A stretch of 64,000 nucleotides of DNA from Bacteroidota bacterium (GCA_016721435.1 JADKIC010000017.1:1-64000); one strand, 5' to 3'; positions 10,801-20,004 are shown, counted from the first letter of the stretch. A program made the numbers and translations. The notes: generated by a model not told the origin, from the letters alone.

Positions 10801-13171
10801 GTACATTTACATACTATCAAGACAGGGATGGAGATACATATGGAAATCCTTCTGTAAGTGTAACCATTGTTAGTCCAACTCCACCTGTTGGCTACGTTGG
10901 AAACAACACCGATTGTAACGATGGAAATGCAGCTATCAATCCCGGAGTTGCAGAAATTTGTAATTCAATTGACGACAACTGTAATGGATTAACAGATGAT
11001 GGATTAACCTTCCTTACGTATTATATCGATGCGGACGTTGATGGCTATGGTTCATCTGCATTAAGTCAAACTACCTGTGATGGTGCTCCGTCGGGCTATG
11101 TAAATAATGGTACTGATTGCAATGATGCCAATAACACAATAAATCCAGGTACCATTGAAATTTGTAATAGTATAGATGACAACTGTGATGGAACTACCGA
11201 CGAAGGTTGTGGTACGTACACCTATTATGCTGACGCAGATGGTGACAGTTATGGAGATGCGACGCAATTCATCACGGGATCAAACCCCACTCCTCCCTCC
11301 GGATATGTTACCAATAGCGATGATTGCAATGATAGTAATGCTGCGATAAATCCTGCTGCTATAGAAATCTGCAATACTATAGATGATGATTGCAATGGGC
11401 TTACCGATGATGGACTCACATTTATCACCTACTTTGCAGATGCAGATGGAGATGGTTATGGAAATGGTGCCATCTATATTGATGCATGTAGTCCTCCTGT
11501 CGGAAGCTATGTCTTCAACAATAACGATTGCAACGATGGAAATGCTGCGGTAAATCCTGCTGCAACAGAAATCTGCAACGAACTGGATGATAATTGCAGT
11601 GGTACAATTGATGAAGGATTGATTATCACCACTTATTTTGCTGATGCAGATAACGATGGTTTTGGAGATGGAAATGTTTATGTAGACAGTTGCCTTGCAC
11701 CAAACTGGAATTATGTTTTCAACAATGATGATTGTGATGATAGCAATGCTGCAGTAAACCCGTTGGCTACAGAAATCTGCAATGGACTGGATGATAATTG
11801 TGACGGCCTTACAGATGATGGTTGTACGGGTTGTCCTGCACCCGGCCCAATCAATGGTCCTGCGCAATTGTGTGCACCAACAGGTCAACAGATCACATAT
11901 AGTATCGCAGCCATACCCGGAGCCACATCTTATAATTGGACCGTTCCGGCGGGCACTATAATATTAAGTGGTCAGGGATCAAACACATTGGTGGTGAAAT
12001 GGCCGTTCTCTGTTATTCATAGTGGATTAAGCGGAGATATATGCGTCAGCTATACAGCGGCATGTGGTATCAGTACGCCAAGTTGTCTTTCTCTTTCAGT
12101 CCAATTAAGCAAGCCGGTTCGACCTGCGAGCATTTCAGGATCAAACAAAGCTTGTGCCGGCGACAACTTCGTATACTCTGTAGCGTTAGTTTCAAGAGCA
12201 TCAAGTTATAACTGGACAGTACCTTCAGGTGCCACTATTCAAAGTGGACAAGGAACGAATATCATCACTGTTCTATATGATGCCAATTTCTTGGGTGGAG
12301 AAATTTCTGTAATGCATCAAATGGATGCGGCAACAGCCCTGAGCGAATCCGGTCAATTTCAAGAAACATCCTGAAGGCGCCATTATCAATCAATGGACTT
12401 AATAAAGGAGTATGTGGTGCACAGGGAGTAGGATATACATGTGTCGCAGTGCCTGGAGCCGCTTCTTATCAATGGTCAGTACCGGCAGGAGCCAGCATAG
12501 CAAGTGGCCAGGGTACAAGTACAATTACCGTTGACTATAGCGGAGCCTTTACCGGCGGAACCATTAGTGTTTACGCGATAAACAGTTGTGGCGGTGGTGC
12601 TACCAGAACTTTATCCGTTATCGGAGCGCCTGCAATACCGGGCACCATCTCAGGATCTACCACTACATGTGCCAATCAACTTTACACTTACGAAGTTCAG
12701 GCATTGACCGGTGCTACTGCATATACCTGGGTTGTCCCTTCGTTTGTGCAAATTCTTAGCGGACAAGGCACTAAAACTCTTAATGTAATGATGGGTTTCA
12801 ATCCGGTGTCAAGCTTTACCATTTCAGTAAAAGCTTCAAACGGTTGTGGTAGTAGCTCCGTGAGGAAATTGGAGAACATCAGTACCTCTGTTTGTCCCCG
12901 CATAGGTTCAGGTTCAGCCTTCAATGCTATAAATGTGTATCCGAATCCAGCACATGGAAACCTCTTCGTAGCCATCACACTAGATGCAGATCAGCAAATC
13001 GACATGAACCTATCTGATGTAACCGGAAGACAAGTTTTACAACGTAGCCTATCAGGTACAGAAGGGGAAAACTTGATTCCTGTGGATATAAGCCATCTGG
13101 CTTCAGGCATTTACACCATGAATTTAAGAGGAAGAAATTCCTCCGAAATAATTCGAATCATCGTAGAATAA
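7872..13171 (+). CDS. Giant T9SS-secreted protein: PPC-like units, MopE-like metal-binding repeats, PKD-like domains
   Basis: Start at 7872 (not the earlier in-frame ATG at 7761) puts the signal peptide MKKLSTLIMLLILFSGFAKA at the N-terminus. Five units with the pattern SVTGHIGY...DDLNDW resemble bacterial pre-peptidase C-terminal domains. Six MopE-like repeats follow (about 10610-11830): DADGDGYG ... DCND ... NPGAxEICNxIDDNCDGLTDDG, acidic motifs expected to bind Ca2+ or another metal. PKD/Ig-like 'PGAASYQWSVPAG' domains and a T9SS type A tail (INVYPNPAHGNLF ... GIYTMNLRG) end the protein. Two interruptions: an in-frame TAG at 9543-9545, where about 50 residues of a PPC-like unit also seem missing, and a frameshift near 12310. 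Full product about 1,765 residues, exported and anchored at the surface; adhesive or protective role is inference. Confidence 0.82.
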
Positions 13172-13192
13172 AGTAGTTTATTGGTTTTAGAT

Positions 13193-13224
13193 CAAGGCCT
13201 CGTCAATGACGGGGCCTTGCTTTT
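13193..13224 (+). terminator. Rho-independent terminator
   Basis: A 12-bp stem (CAAGGCCTCGTC / GACGGGGCCTTG, one G-T pair) with a three-base AAT loop, followed by CTTTT, starts about 20 bp after the stop of the giant surface-protein gene. Confidence 0.85.
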
Positions 13225-13339
13225 CCACAAAATTTGAAAATCAGCATTTCCTCTATGACCAAACACTTCAAAATAATCTTACTTTTGTAGAGTAGAACGA
13301 CATTCCACATTTTTTTACGAATCCATCATCACCAAATAC

Positions 13340-13924
13340 ATGCTACAGATAGGAACAACACTGGTATCTATTGACCTTGTAGAAAATCAATTTGTATGTG
13401 ATCTTGAAAAATGCAAGGGAGAATGCTGCGTTGCCGGCGACTCCGGTGCACCTCTGGAAGAGTCGGAAATGAAGGAAATAGAAAATGCTTTTCCGGTTAT
13501 TAAATCTTACCTGCAGCAAGAAGCACTTCAAAGTATCGAACAACAAGGCTTGTATCTTAAAGATGCTGATGGCGATCTTGTCACACCCATCATCGACGGA
13601 CACCGAGAATGTGTCTATACCCTCTTTGAAAACGGAATTGCCAAATGCGCCTTTGAACAAGCCTATTTCGAAGGAAAAATCTCCTTCCGAAAACCGGTTT
13701 CCTGCCACCTCTACCCCATCCGTATTCAAAAACTAAAAGATTACGATGCTGTAAATTATGACCGATGGAGCATTTGCAGTGCCGCCTGTACACTTGGAAA
13801 AAATCTAAAGGTGCCGGTCTATAAATTTTTAAAAGAAGCTTTAATCAGAAAATACGGTGAAGAATGGTACAATGAACTTGAAGTTGTTGCAGAAGCTTAT
13901 AGGAACGAGAAGTTTAAGGTTTAA
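13340..13924 (+). CDS. DUF3109 family cysteine-rich protein
   Basis: 194 residues, intact. Cysteine clusters FVCDLEKCKGECCVAGD near the N-terminus, then ECVY, KCAFE, SCHLYPIRI and SICSAAC give the pattern of the DUF3109 family, widespread in Bacteroidota and related to YkgJ-type (Fe/Zn cluster-binding) proteins. No signal peptide, so cytoplasmic. The molecular function is not established. A TACTTTTG -7-like box sits at 13280-13287 but no -33 element is clear. The last codons (KFKV-stop) lie inside a GTTTAAG-type heptamer array that continues downstream. Confidence 0.85.
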   Translation: MLQIGTTLVSIDLVENQFVCDLEKCKGECCVAGDSGAPLEESEMKEIENAFPVIKSYLQQEALQSIEQQGLYLKDADGDLVTPIIDGHRECVYTLFENGIAKCAFEQAYFEGKISFRKPVSCHLYPIRIQKLKDYDAVNYDRWSICSAACTLGKNLKVPVYKFLKEALIRKYGEEWYNELEVVAEAYRNEKFKV

Positions 13925-14056
13925 AGTTTAAGGGGCACCCATGAAGCGTATCGCTTTTCGCGATTCTGCTTCATGGTTTAAGGTTCAAAGTTTAAGGTTT
14001 AAAGTTAAAGTTAAAGCTTCAAAGTTTTATAAGATTCGAAAGTTTAAAGAGTTTAA
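13911..14056. repeat. GTTTAAG-type heptamer array with embedded hairpin, beginning at the DUF3109 stop codon
   Basis: Units AGTTTAA, GGTTTAA, AGTTTAA, GGTTCAA follow each other in 7-bp phase, starting in the last codons of the upstream gene (stop TAA at 13922-13924). The array is interrupted by a hairpin (CCATGAAGC 13939-13947 / GCTTCATGG 13968-13976) and then resumes to about 14056. Confidence 0.8.
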
Positions 14057-14090
14057 TTTTTTTGTTCAGCAATAGCCAATGACATACTCA

Positions 14091-14167
14091 AGCAAGCAGC
14101 CAGAAGCAAGCAGCTAGCAGCCGGAAGCCGGTAGCCGGTAGCTACTCACCGGCAGCTACTCACCGGC
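14091..14167. repeat. AGCCGGT-type heptamer array reaching into the 3' end of the outer-membrane protein gene
   Basis: Eleven consecutive 7-bp units in phase (AGCAAGC, AGCCAGA, AGCAAGC, AGCTAGC, AGCCGGA, AGCCGGT twice, then AGCTACT-CACCGGC twice). The stop codon and last few codons (SAGE-stop) of the minus-strand gene ending at 14156 lie inside it. Confidence 0.85.
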
Positions 14168-16081
14168 ACTGAGATACACCGGCCGATCTACTTTCAATCC
14201 ATTGAACAACGGAAGGACGAACGTTTTTAATGTTAAACTAAAATAGGGGTCAAAATTATTTGCACTTGGTGACCATGCTGCCTGAAACGAAAATGCAGTA
14301 TAGGTTAGCAGATCATTCTGCAAGCGCAAGCCCAACCGAAAGGTAGGGAAATATCTCTTCTCATTTTCGTACGCTCCTTCCGACTTAATCCAGTTAAACT
14401 CGAAACCATCATAAAAAGAAAAGCGAAATCCATATACATACCAGGGCATAAAAAAAACGGTCCTTAGTCCAATGCGATAGAGTTCGTCACCTTGTGGATT
14501 TATGCCAAGTGTATCTGACCACGGACCTTTCAAAGTAAATAATCCGGATGTTGCAGGTTTTTCAACGCTTTTATAATCCACATCAAGAAATTGTCTCCAT
14601 CGTGTTGGGCCAAGTTTCATTAGCGGAGTATAATAAGTACCATTGATGGCTCTCAGCCGGTCTTCCACTATTCCTTCTCTTAAAAAAGTACTGTTCACAA
14701 CACTTGACGAGAAATACCCGACATCATTGACATAAGTGGCAAACTCAGCGTGACCACCCACGTAATTTCGGGCGAAGACAGAGGTGTTTTCAACTCCCCC
14801 AATCACTTTAAATGAAAAACCTACAGGTATATACTCCGAGATTCCAAAAACTTTCACCAGCGCACTTCTCAGGAATCGACGTTGAATAATATTCAAACTC
14901 GCCAACATGATATGCCTTTCCTGTTTAAGGTAGGCATTAAAAATACTTCCCGGAAGTGGTTTAGGGAAAACATTAAATTCATAGGATATTGCAGGAATGA
15001 GGGTCCAGTCATAACGTGTCTTCAACACACGACCATACCAAAATCCTCCATTCAATGTGCGAAACTTACTGCTTGCACTATCGGGCACATTTCTGTCTGT
15101 AATGTTTCTAAAAAAAACTCCACCAATATCACGAAGTGCTTCTGATAAAAATCCTCTGCTGAATTCTATCCCTTGCTCGGCCCTTGCCCCCCTCTCCTGA
15201 GCATAAACTCTTCCAAAGATGAAACGCCTGTACAGATTAGGTTGCTGTACAGAAATACTATAGGCATCATCAGGATTCAATAAAGCATTTCTTTGATAGA
15301 CAAGACCAATTTCCACAGCAGATCCGGTGATATTACGGTCAGAAATTCGTGCTGTATAACTCTCCGGTGATTGATAATTACCACTTGCGCTAACAGGGAA
15401 ATAATCCTGCGTTGCCATCACTAAATCAACGGAATCAGTACCTGCCACAGGTCGAACATATAATTTCGCATCACGAATGGAGCTCATCTCGCGTACGAGA
15501 CGTTCCATATCTGCAAGAACAGTACCTTCTACCTTATCCCCTTCCATAACAAGACCTGATCCAATAATCAAACTTTTCTTTGTTTGAGGATGCCAGTTCA
15601 GGATACGACCCCATTTATTGAATTCTCCCCAAAGGGTATCATTTACATCGCCTTCCAACAACGGTATTCGTAAAGTGCTGATGTTCCTTATAGTTTTACC
15701 ATTATACTTTTTAAAAAAATTATCTCTGGGTTTATCATTCTTTGCAACGATGATGACCGGGTTCACGTCCCGCACCAGCAAACGATAAAGCCCCTTCATC
15801 ATTTTATGCTTACCTGTTTTTACAGCCAGCGAATCATAAAACGTTTTTGATCGCTCATAGGGGTCACGACGTATGCGGATAGTTCTCCCATTACTAGCAA
15901 TAAGCGTATCGGATGCAGTCACGAAAAAGGTGTCGCGCATAATTACGAGGAGTCCGGCTTTTACAAAAACAGAATCATCCGCATTAGGCGGGAGTTGTTG
16001 CTGAGCCATAGATGGGGAAAAGTGAAGCACGCCAAGTATCAGGTAGAAGAGAAAGTATCGGAAGTGCTGTAGAGAAATCAT
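14156..16081 (-). CDS. Outer-membrane beta-barrel protein with POTRA-like N-terminus (BamA/Omp85-like), uncharacterised
   Basis: 641 residues, intact. Signal peptide MISLQHFRYFLFYLILGVLHFSPSMAQ. The N-terminal half has alternating strand/helix segments (residues about 110-220: ISTLRIPLLEGDVND, then SIRDAKLYVRPVAGTDSVDLVM) that resemble a POTRA domain; the C-terminal 400 residues show the amphipathic strand pattern of an outer-membrane barrel (WRQFLDVDYKSVEKP, GLRTVFFMPWYVYGFRFSFY). I recognise this as a conserved Bacteroidota outer-membrane protein type without an assigned role; assembly or transport is inference. The final residues are encoded by a heptamer repeat array, so the C-terminus may have been changed by repeat growth; barrel proteins normally end in an aromatic residue and this one does not. 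Confidence 0.7.
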   Translation of the reverse strand: MISLQHFRYFLFYLILGVLHFSPSMAQQQLPPNADDSVFVKAGLLVIMRDTFFVTASDTLIASNGRTIRIRRDPYERSKTFYDSLAVKTGKHKMMKGLYRLLVRDVNPVIIVAKNDKPRDNFFKKYNGKTIRNISTLRIPLLEGDVNDTLWGEFNKWGRILNWHPQTKKSLIIGSGLVMEGDKVEGTVLADMERLVREMSSIRDAKLYVRPVAGTDSVDLVMATQDYFPVSASGNYQSPESYTARISDRNITGSAVEIGLVYQRNALLNPDDAYSISVQQPNLYRRFIFGRVYAQERGARAEQGIEFSRGFLSEALRDIGGVFFRNITDRNVPDSASSKFRTLNGGFWYGRVLKTRYDWTLIPAISYEFNVFPKPLPGSIFNAYLKQERHIMLASLNIIQRRFLRSALVKVFGISEYIPVGFSFKVIGGVENTSVFARNYVGGHAEFATYVNDVGYFSSSVVNSTFLREGIVEDRLRAINGTYYTPLMKLGPTRWRQFLDVDYKSVEKPATSGLFTLKGPWSDTLGINPQGDELYRIGLRTVFFMPWYVYGFRFSFYDGFEFNWIKSEGAYENEKRYFPTFRLGLRLQNDLLTYTAFSFQAAWSPSANNFDPYFSLTLKTFVLPLFNGLKVDRPVYLSAGE

Positions 16082-16120
16082 TGGTTAATAACCGGATTCA
16101 TTCTATCGAAGATACGGAGA

Positions 16121-16475
16121 TAATTCAGAATTCAGAATTCAGAATTCAGAATTAAGAGTGATGGATTCAGGATTGGTGTACAGAATAAAGAGACCGGTGG
16201 GGGTGAGGGGGGGTAATTAGAATTCGAATTCAGAATTCAGAATTAAGAGTGATGGATTCAGAATTCAGAATTAAGAGTGATGGATTCAGGATTCAGTGTA
16301 CAGATAAAGAGACCGGTGGGGGTGAGGGGGGGTAATTCAGAATTCAGAATTAAGAATTAAGAGTGATGGATTCAGAATTAAGAGTGATGGATTCAGGATT
16401 CAGTGTACAGAATAAAGAGACCGGTGGGGGTGAGGGGGGGGTAATTCTGAATTCTGAATTCTGCATTCTGAATTA
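16121..16475. repeat. Complex intergenic repeat: three G-rich units flanked by AATTCAG heptamers in opposite orientation
   Basis: Three near-identical copies (16158-16218, 16277-16337, 16384-16446) start GTGATGGATTCAGGATT, pass GTGTACAG, and end in GGTGGGGGTGAGGGGGG followed by TAATT. They are separated and preceded by AATTCAG/AATTAAG heptamers, while the right end (16443-16475) carries the inverse CTGAATT units, so the flanks could pair. Lies between the divergent-facing outer-membrane gene (5' end) and the 3' end of the ABC-F gene. The G-run segment has G-quadruplex potential. Confidence 0.85.
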
Positions 16476-16533
16476 AAAAAGCGCTATCAAGCCTACAATT
16501 ACAATCAGAATAGGACTTTGATAACAAAGAGAA

Positions 16534-18165
16534 CTAGACTGTGACCAACGACCCGTACATCTTCTCACGCGCGGCTTTCACTGTTTCGTCTTCCAGATAC
16601 TCATCGTAGGTCATGTATTTATCGATAATCCCTGAGGGGGTTAACTCGATGATACGGTTAGCGACCGAATGTGTAAAGGCATGGTCATGCGAACTGAAGA
16701 GGGCGATATGGCGCCAATCCTGCATCGCATTGTTGAAAGCTGTAATCGACTCCAGATCGAGGTGATTGGTAGGTTCATCGAGGATAAGACAATTCGCATT
16801 GGTCAACATCATTCGTGAAATCATACAACGCACTTTCTCCCCTCCGGATAACACAGTTGATTTTTTCAATGACTCTTCTCCCGAAAACAACATCTTCCCC
16901 AGGAAACCACGGACAAATGTTTCTTCCTTCTCTTTCGAAAACTGACGGAGCCAATCGATGAGGATCATTTCTTCTTTGAAAAAAGCAGAGTTATCATTGG
17001 GTAAATAAGATCTTGTTATGGTAGTACCCCATTCAAAGGTTCCACCGGTCGCAGTATCATTTCCGGTAATAATTTCGAAGAAAGCAGTGACGGCCCGACG
17101 CTCTTTTGAAATGACAGCAATTTTATCTCCCTTAGCAATAGAGAAAGTAATATCATTAAAAAATGGCAATCCTTCATTCGAAATTTTACTCAGCGCATCC
17201 ACTTTTAAAAGCTGATCACCGCAATCACGTTCTGCTTTAAAAATAATAGCAGGGTACTTTCGGGTAGATGGTTGTATATCTTCCACCACCAACTTCTCGA
17301 GCAATTTTTTACGACTCGTCGCCTGACGTGATTTCGATGCATTGGCACTAAAACGCTCGATGAAATCCTGGAGCTCCTTTCGCTTATCTTCTACTTTTTT
17401 ATTCAGGTCCGAGCGTTGACGCAAAGCCAGCTGACTGGATTCATACCAGAACGTGTAGTTACCGGAATATAAATTCATCTTTCCAAAATCGATATCGGCT
17501 ACATGTGTACAAACGGAATCCAGAAAATGCCTGTCGTGACTTACCACAATCACCGTATTTTGAAAATCGGCGAGGAAGTTTTCCAACCAGGTAATTGTTT
17601 CAACGTCGAGGTCATTCGTTGGCTCATCCAGCAATAGAATATCAGGATTTCCATAAAGCGCCTGTGCCAATAATACGCGGACCTTTTCTTTACCGCTTAT
17701 TTCCGACATTTTCTTCTGATGCAAATCTTCCTTCACGCCCAAATCACTCAACAAACTGGCTGCATTACTTTCTGCATCCCATCCACCCATTTCCGCAAAT
17801 TGTATCTCCAGCTCCGCTGCACGGTGTCCATCGGCTTCGCTGAAATCCGGCTTTGCATATACTGCGTCTTTTTCACGAATTACTTCCATCAACTTCATAT
17901 TACCCATCATCACCGATTCGAGCACTTGAAAGTCATCAAAAGCGAAGTGATTCTGCTTCAGGACGCTCATACGGGCACCGGGGTTCATAGAAACCTGGCC
18001 GGTAGAAGGATCGATCTCACCGGACAATATTTTCAGGAAAGTCGACTTACCGGCACCGTTAGCACCAATAACGCCGTAGCAATTGCCGGGAACAAATTTG
18101 AGATTAACTTCTTCGAAAAGGACACGCTTACCGTAACGAAGGGAAAGATTTGATACTGAGATCAT
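16534..18165 (-). CDS. ABC-F family ATPase (YbiT-like)
   Basis: 543 residues, intact, no membrane segments, two nucleotide-binding domains joined by a charged linker (about 235-310) as in ABC-F translation factors. NBD1: Walker A GANGAGKST (34-42), Walker B ILLLDEPTNDLD; its signature is degenerate (ISGKEKVRV instead of LSGGQ). NBD2: intact signature LSGGEKVR (about 437) and Walker B CLILDEPTNHLD, but Walker A is replaced by AVISKERRAVTAFF (about 350), without GxxGxGKS/T. By family knowledge these proteins act on the ribosome E site to relieve stalling or confer antibiotic resistance; here the general, YbiT-like branch is the better match. Only one composite ATP site appears intact. A TACCTTCG box (one mismatch to TAnnTTTG) lies upstream at 18187-18194. 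Confidence 0.92.
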   Translation of the reverse strand: MISVSNLSLRYGKRVLFEEVNLKFVPGNCYGVIGANGAGKSTFLKILSGEIDPSTGQVSMNPGARMSVLKQNHFAFDDFQVLESVMMGNMKLMEVIREKDAVYAKPDFSEADGHRAAELEIQFAEMGGWDAESNAASLLSDLGVKEDLHQKKMSEISGKEKVRVLLAQALYGNPDILLLDEPTNDLDVETITWLENFLADFQNTVIVVSHDRHFLDSVCTHVADIDFGKMNLYSGNYTFWYESSQLALRQRSDLNKKVEDKRKELQDFIERFSANASKSRQATSRKKLLEKLVVEDIQPSTRKYPAIIFKAERDCGDQLLKVDALSKISNEGLPFFNDITFSIAKGDKIAVISKERRAVTAFFEIITGNDTATGGTFEWGTTITRSYLPNDNSAFFKEEMILIDWLRQFSKEKEETFVRGFLGKMLFSGEESLKKSTVLSGGEKVRCMISRMMLTNANCLILDEPTNHLDLESITAFNNAMQDWRHIALFSSHDHAFTHSVANRIIELTPSGIIDKYMTYDEYLEDETVKAAREKMYGSLVTV

Positions 18166-18200
18166 TTTAAGGATATTTTGGGCCTGCGAAGGTAGGGTTT

Positions 18201-18240
18201 TAATTCAGAATTCAGAACCTGCCTGCCGGCAGGCAGGTTC
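18201..18240. repeat. AATTCAG heptamers plus a 26-bp perfect palindrome
   Basis: Two AATTCAG units are followed by the palindrome GAACCTGCCTGCC/GGCAGGCAGGTTC (18215-18240). Related CTGCC/GGCAGG hairpins recur at 18845-18860, about 19040-19055 and around 34310-34360, so this is a dispersed family in the genome. Confidence 0.85.
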
Positions 18241-18456
18241 AGAATTGAACTGTAGCGAGATTTGCCAGTCCAATATAATGCTGATTACCTGACACTTGTA
18301 GCATTCAGAAAAGTGTCTTGCTTACAATTCTTACTTTTGCGGCGCTTGTTCTGCTTACCGGGCAAGAATTGATTAGCAGTCGTAGTTCCCCGGTAGCAGA
18401 GCCATCGCTTCGCTCACGGCACGCTACCGGATTAAAAAAGAGTATTAGTACAATTT

Positions 18457-18529
18457 GCACTCGTAGTTCAATGGATAGAATATCAGATTCCGATTCTGAG
18501 GGTTGTGGGTTCGAGTCCCGCCGAGTGCA
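18457..18529 (+). tRNA. tRNA-Arg (anticodon CCG)
   Basis: 73-nt cloverleaf: acceptor GCACTCG / CGAGTGC with discriminator A, D stem GTTC/GAAT, anticodon stem TCAGA/TCTGA with loop TTCCGAT (anticodon CCG, reads CGG), T arm GTGGG-TTCGAGT-CCCGC. CCA is not encoded. Its 3' end is the left boundary of the downstream tandem repeat. Confidence 0.93.
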
Positions 18530-19104
18530 CTGGTAAATGCAAGAAGCCGCGACGTAAGTTGCGGTTTTTTTGTTTCAGATCAGCCACCAAGCTTGCTTGA
18601 GGGGATGAGATGGAACAAAAAAATACAGACCGCTTTAGCGGGATGTACTTCTTGCATTTGCAACCCGGCAAAGAAGGGGTCCGGCGGAGCCATTCCCGCC
18701 GAGTGCACTGGTAAATGCAAAAAACAGCGACGTAAGTTGCGGTTTTTTTGTTTCGGATCAGCCACCAAGTGCTTGCTTGGGGATGAAACGGAACAAAAAT
18801 ACAGACCGCTTTAGCGGGATGTTCTTGCATCAGATCCGGCAGCCTACCTGTCGGCAGGTAAAAAGGGTCCGGCGGAGCCATTCCCGCCGAGTGCACTGGT
18901 AAATGCAAGAAGCCGCGACGTAAGTTGCGGTTTTTTTGTTTCGGATCAGCCACCAAGCTTGCTTGAGGGGATGAAACGGAACAAAAAAATACAGACCGCT
19001 TTAGCGGGATGTACTTCTTGCATTTGCAACCCGGCAAAGCCTACCTGTCGGCAGGTAAAAAGGGTCCCGGCGGAGCCATTCCCGCCGAGTGCACTGGTAA
19101 ATGC
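18517..19104 (+). repeat. Three-unit tandem repeat re-using the 3' end of tRNA-Arg, each unit with a terminator hairpin
   Basis: The 13-nt tRNA 3' end CCCGCCGAGTGCA plus CTGGTAAATGC recurs at 18517, 18695, 18883 and 19081, giving units of 178, 188 and 198 bp and a short fourth start. Each unit holds a hairpin CCGCGAC-GTAA-GTTGCGG followed by T7 (degenerate in unit 2), and a 12-bp inverted repeat AAATGCAAGAAG (18535-18546) / CTTCTTGCATTT (18648-18659) repeated in unit 3. Units 2 and 3 also carry a TACCTG/CAGGTA hairpin. No plausible gene lies here; open frames across it are repeat artefacts. Confidence 0.9.
18547..18571 (+). terminator. Rho-independent terminator of tRNA-Arg
   Basis: Stem CCGCGAC / GTTGCGG (7 bp with one G-T pair), loop GTAA, followed by seven T. 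Copies recur at about 18726-18749 (weaker stem) and 18913-18937. Confidence 0.85.
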
Positions 19105-19196
19105 AGAAGCCGTAACTGATGCTACGACTTCTATATTCCAACAAAATTACTTTTCATCGATTAATTTACTTTCCCGAATAATTTTTACCTAGTTGA

Positions 19197-19968
19197 TCAT
19201 AAACATCCCTTCCGCACGAAAAGTCTTTTATAATGCGGTGTAGAATGCGCCAAAACATACCCCGCTTTTCGCAATTTATCGGAAGAATCCTTGATACGGA
19301 ATAAATGCTTGAAATCTTTGGAATGATATACTTCATCAAATTCTACTAAAATCACTTTGATGTCGAGTTTATCTTCAATGATCGTGTCGATCACGGTGTA
19401 CTCTGCCCCTTCAATTTCTATCTTGACAAGATCTACTGCGGAATGATTCTGTTTCCTCATTAGATTCTTCAACCGATCTACCGGTGCTTCGATAAACTTG
19501 CCGGAATCTTTGAACAGATGCACCGAATGCGAAACATAATTTTCTAAATCCGGTTCATAAAATTTTAATATAGCTTCTTTCTCCCAAACCCCTACATCGA
19601 TATAAGTTATTTGCGATAACTGTCCTGCATTAATTCTGTAGGTGAAAGGTTGCTTCTTACCTATAGAAAGCTGCTCTCCCTCTTGCTGTTACATCGACCA
19701 ATTTCTTAAAATGTTCTATCCCTTCCGGTGCCGGATCAAATATGTAGATTTGAGCATCATAGAGAATCTTTAGCTCTGTGTCGAAAGAGATGTCCTCTCC
19801 CGCCCCAATACAATAACAAATGGAATCACTTTTTAGAAAATCAGCCGGAATAAAATAACCATGGTAATTGGAACCCACTTTGTGAAGATTTTGTATTGGT
19901 TCAACACCCGATTGTGAATCAATACCGAGCACTTTCTTTACTGTAGATTTAAAAATTTGTGGAAGCAT
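19197..19968 (-). CDS. FkbM family methyltransferase (one frameshift)
   Basis: Two collinear pieces. The first (to about 19657) has the SAM-binding start SICYCIGAGEDISFDTEL and IYIFDPAPEG; the second has DLVKIEIEGAEYTVIDTI and ILVEFDEVYH, the FkbM core motifs. Restoring one base in the AGAGGGAGAGC stretch near 19676 joins VDVTAR to EQLSIGKKQPFTYRIN. About 257 residues. ATG at 19968 is chosen over the upstream TTG at 19998 because it is ATG and the leader is not conserved-looking. The family methylates sugar or polyketide hydroxyls; here a surface-glycan role is inferred. The JmjC-like gene ends just upstream on the same strand (20005), about 36 bp away, so they are probably co-transcribed. 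Confidence 0.85.
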
Positions 19969-20004
19969 GTTGCAAAAATAGACTATTTGTTGCAACAAAC
20001 ACCT

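Noticed and set aside
11061..11888. Long minus-strand open frames (up to 202 residues) opposite the MopE-like repeats
   Set aside because: They are antisense to a clearly coding, repetitive stretch; the composition (Ile/Thr-rich, periodic) mirrors the repeat and shows no domain.
13343..13793. Minus-strand open frames opposite DUF3109
   Set aside because: Overlap a well-supported conserved gene; no domain, no start context.
16121..16475. Possible CRISPR or integron attC array
   Set aside because: Only three long, nearly identical units with variable heptamer filler; no spacers, integrase or cassette ORFs.
18517..19104. Possible CRISPR array
   Set aside because: The repeated part is most of each unit, units are 178-198 bp, there are no unique spacers of constant length, and no cas genes are present.
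18483..19192. Several open frames (60-184 residues) on both strands across the tRNA-Arg repeats
   Set aside because: The predicted proteins are internally repetitive copies of the 178-198-bp units and include the tRNA end and terminators; not real genes.
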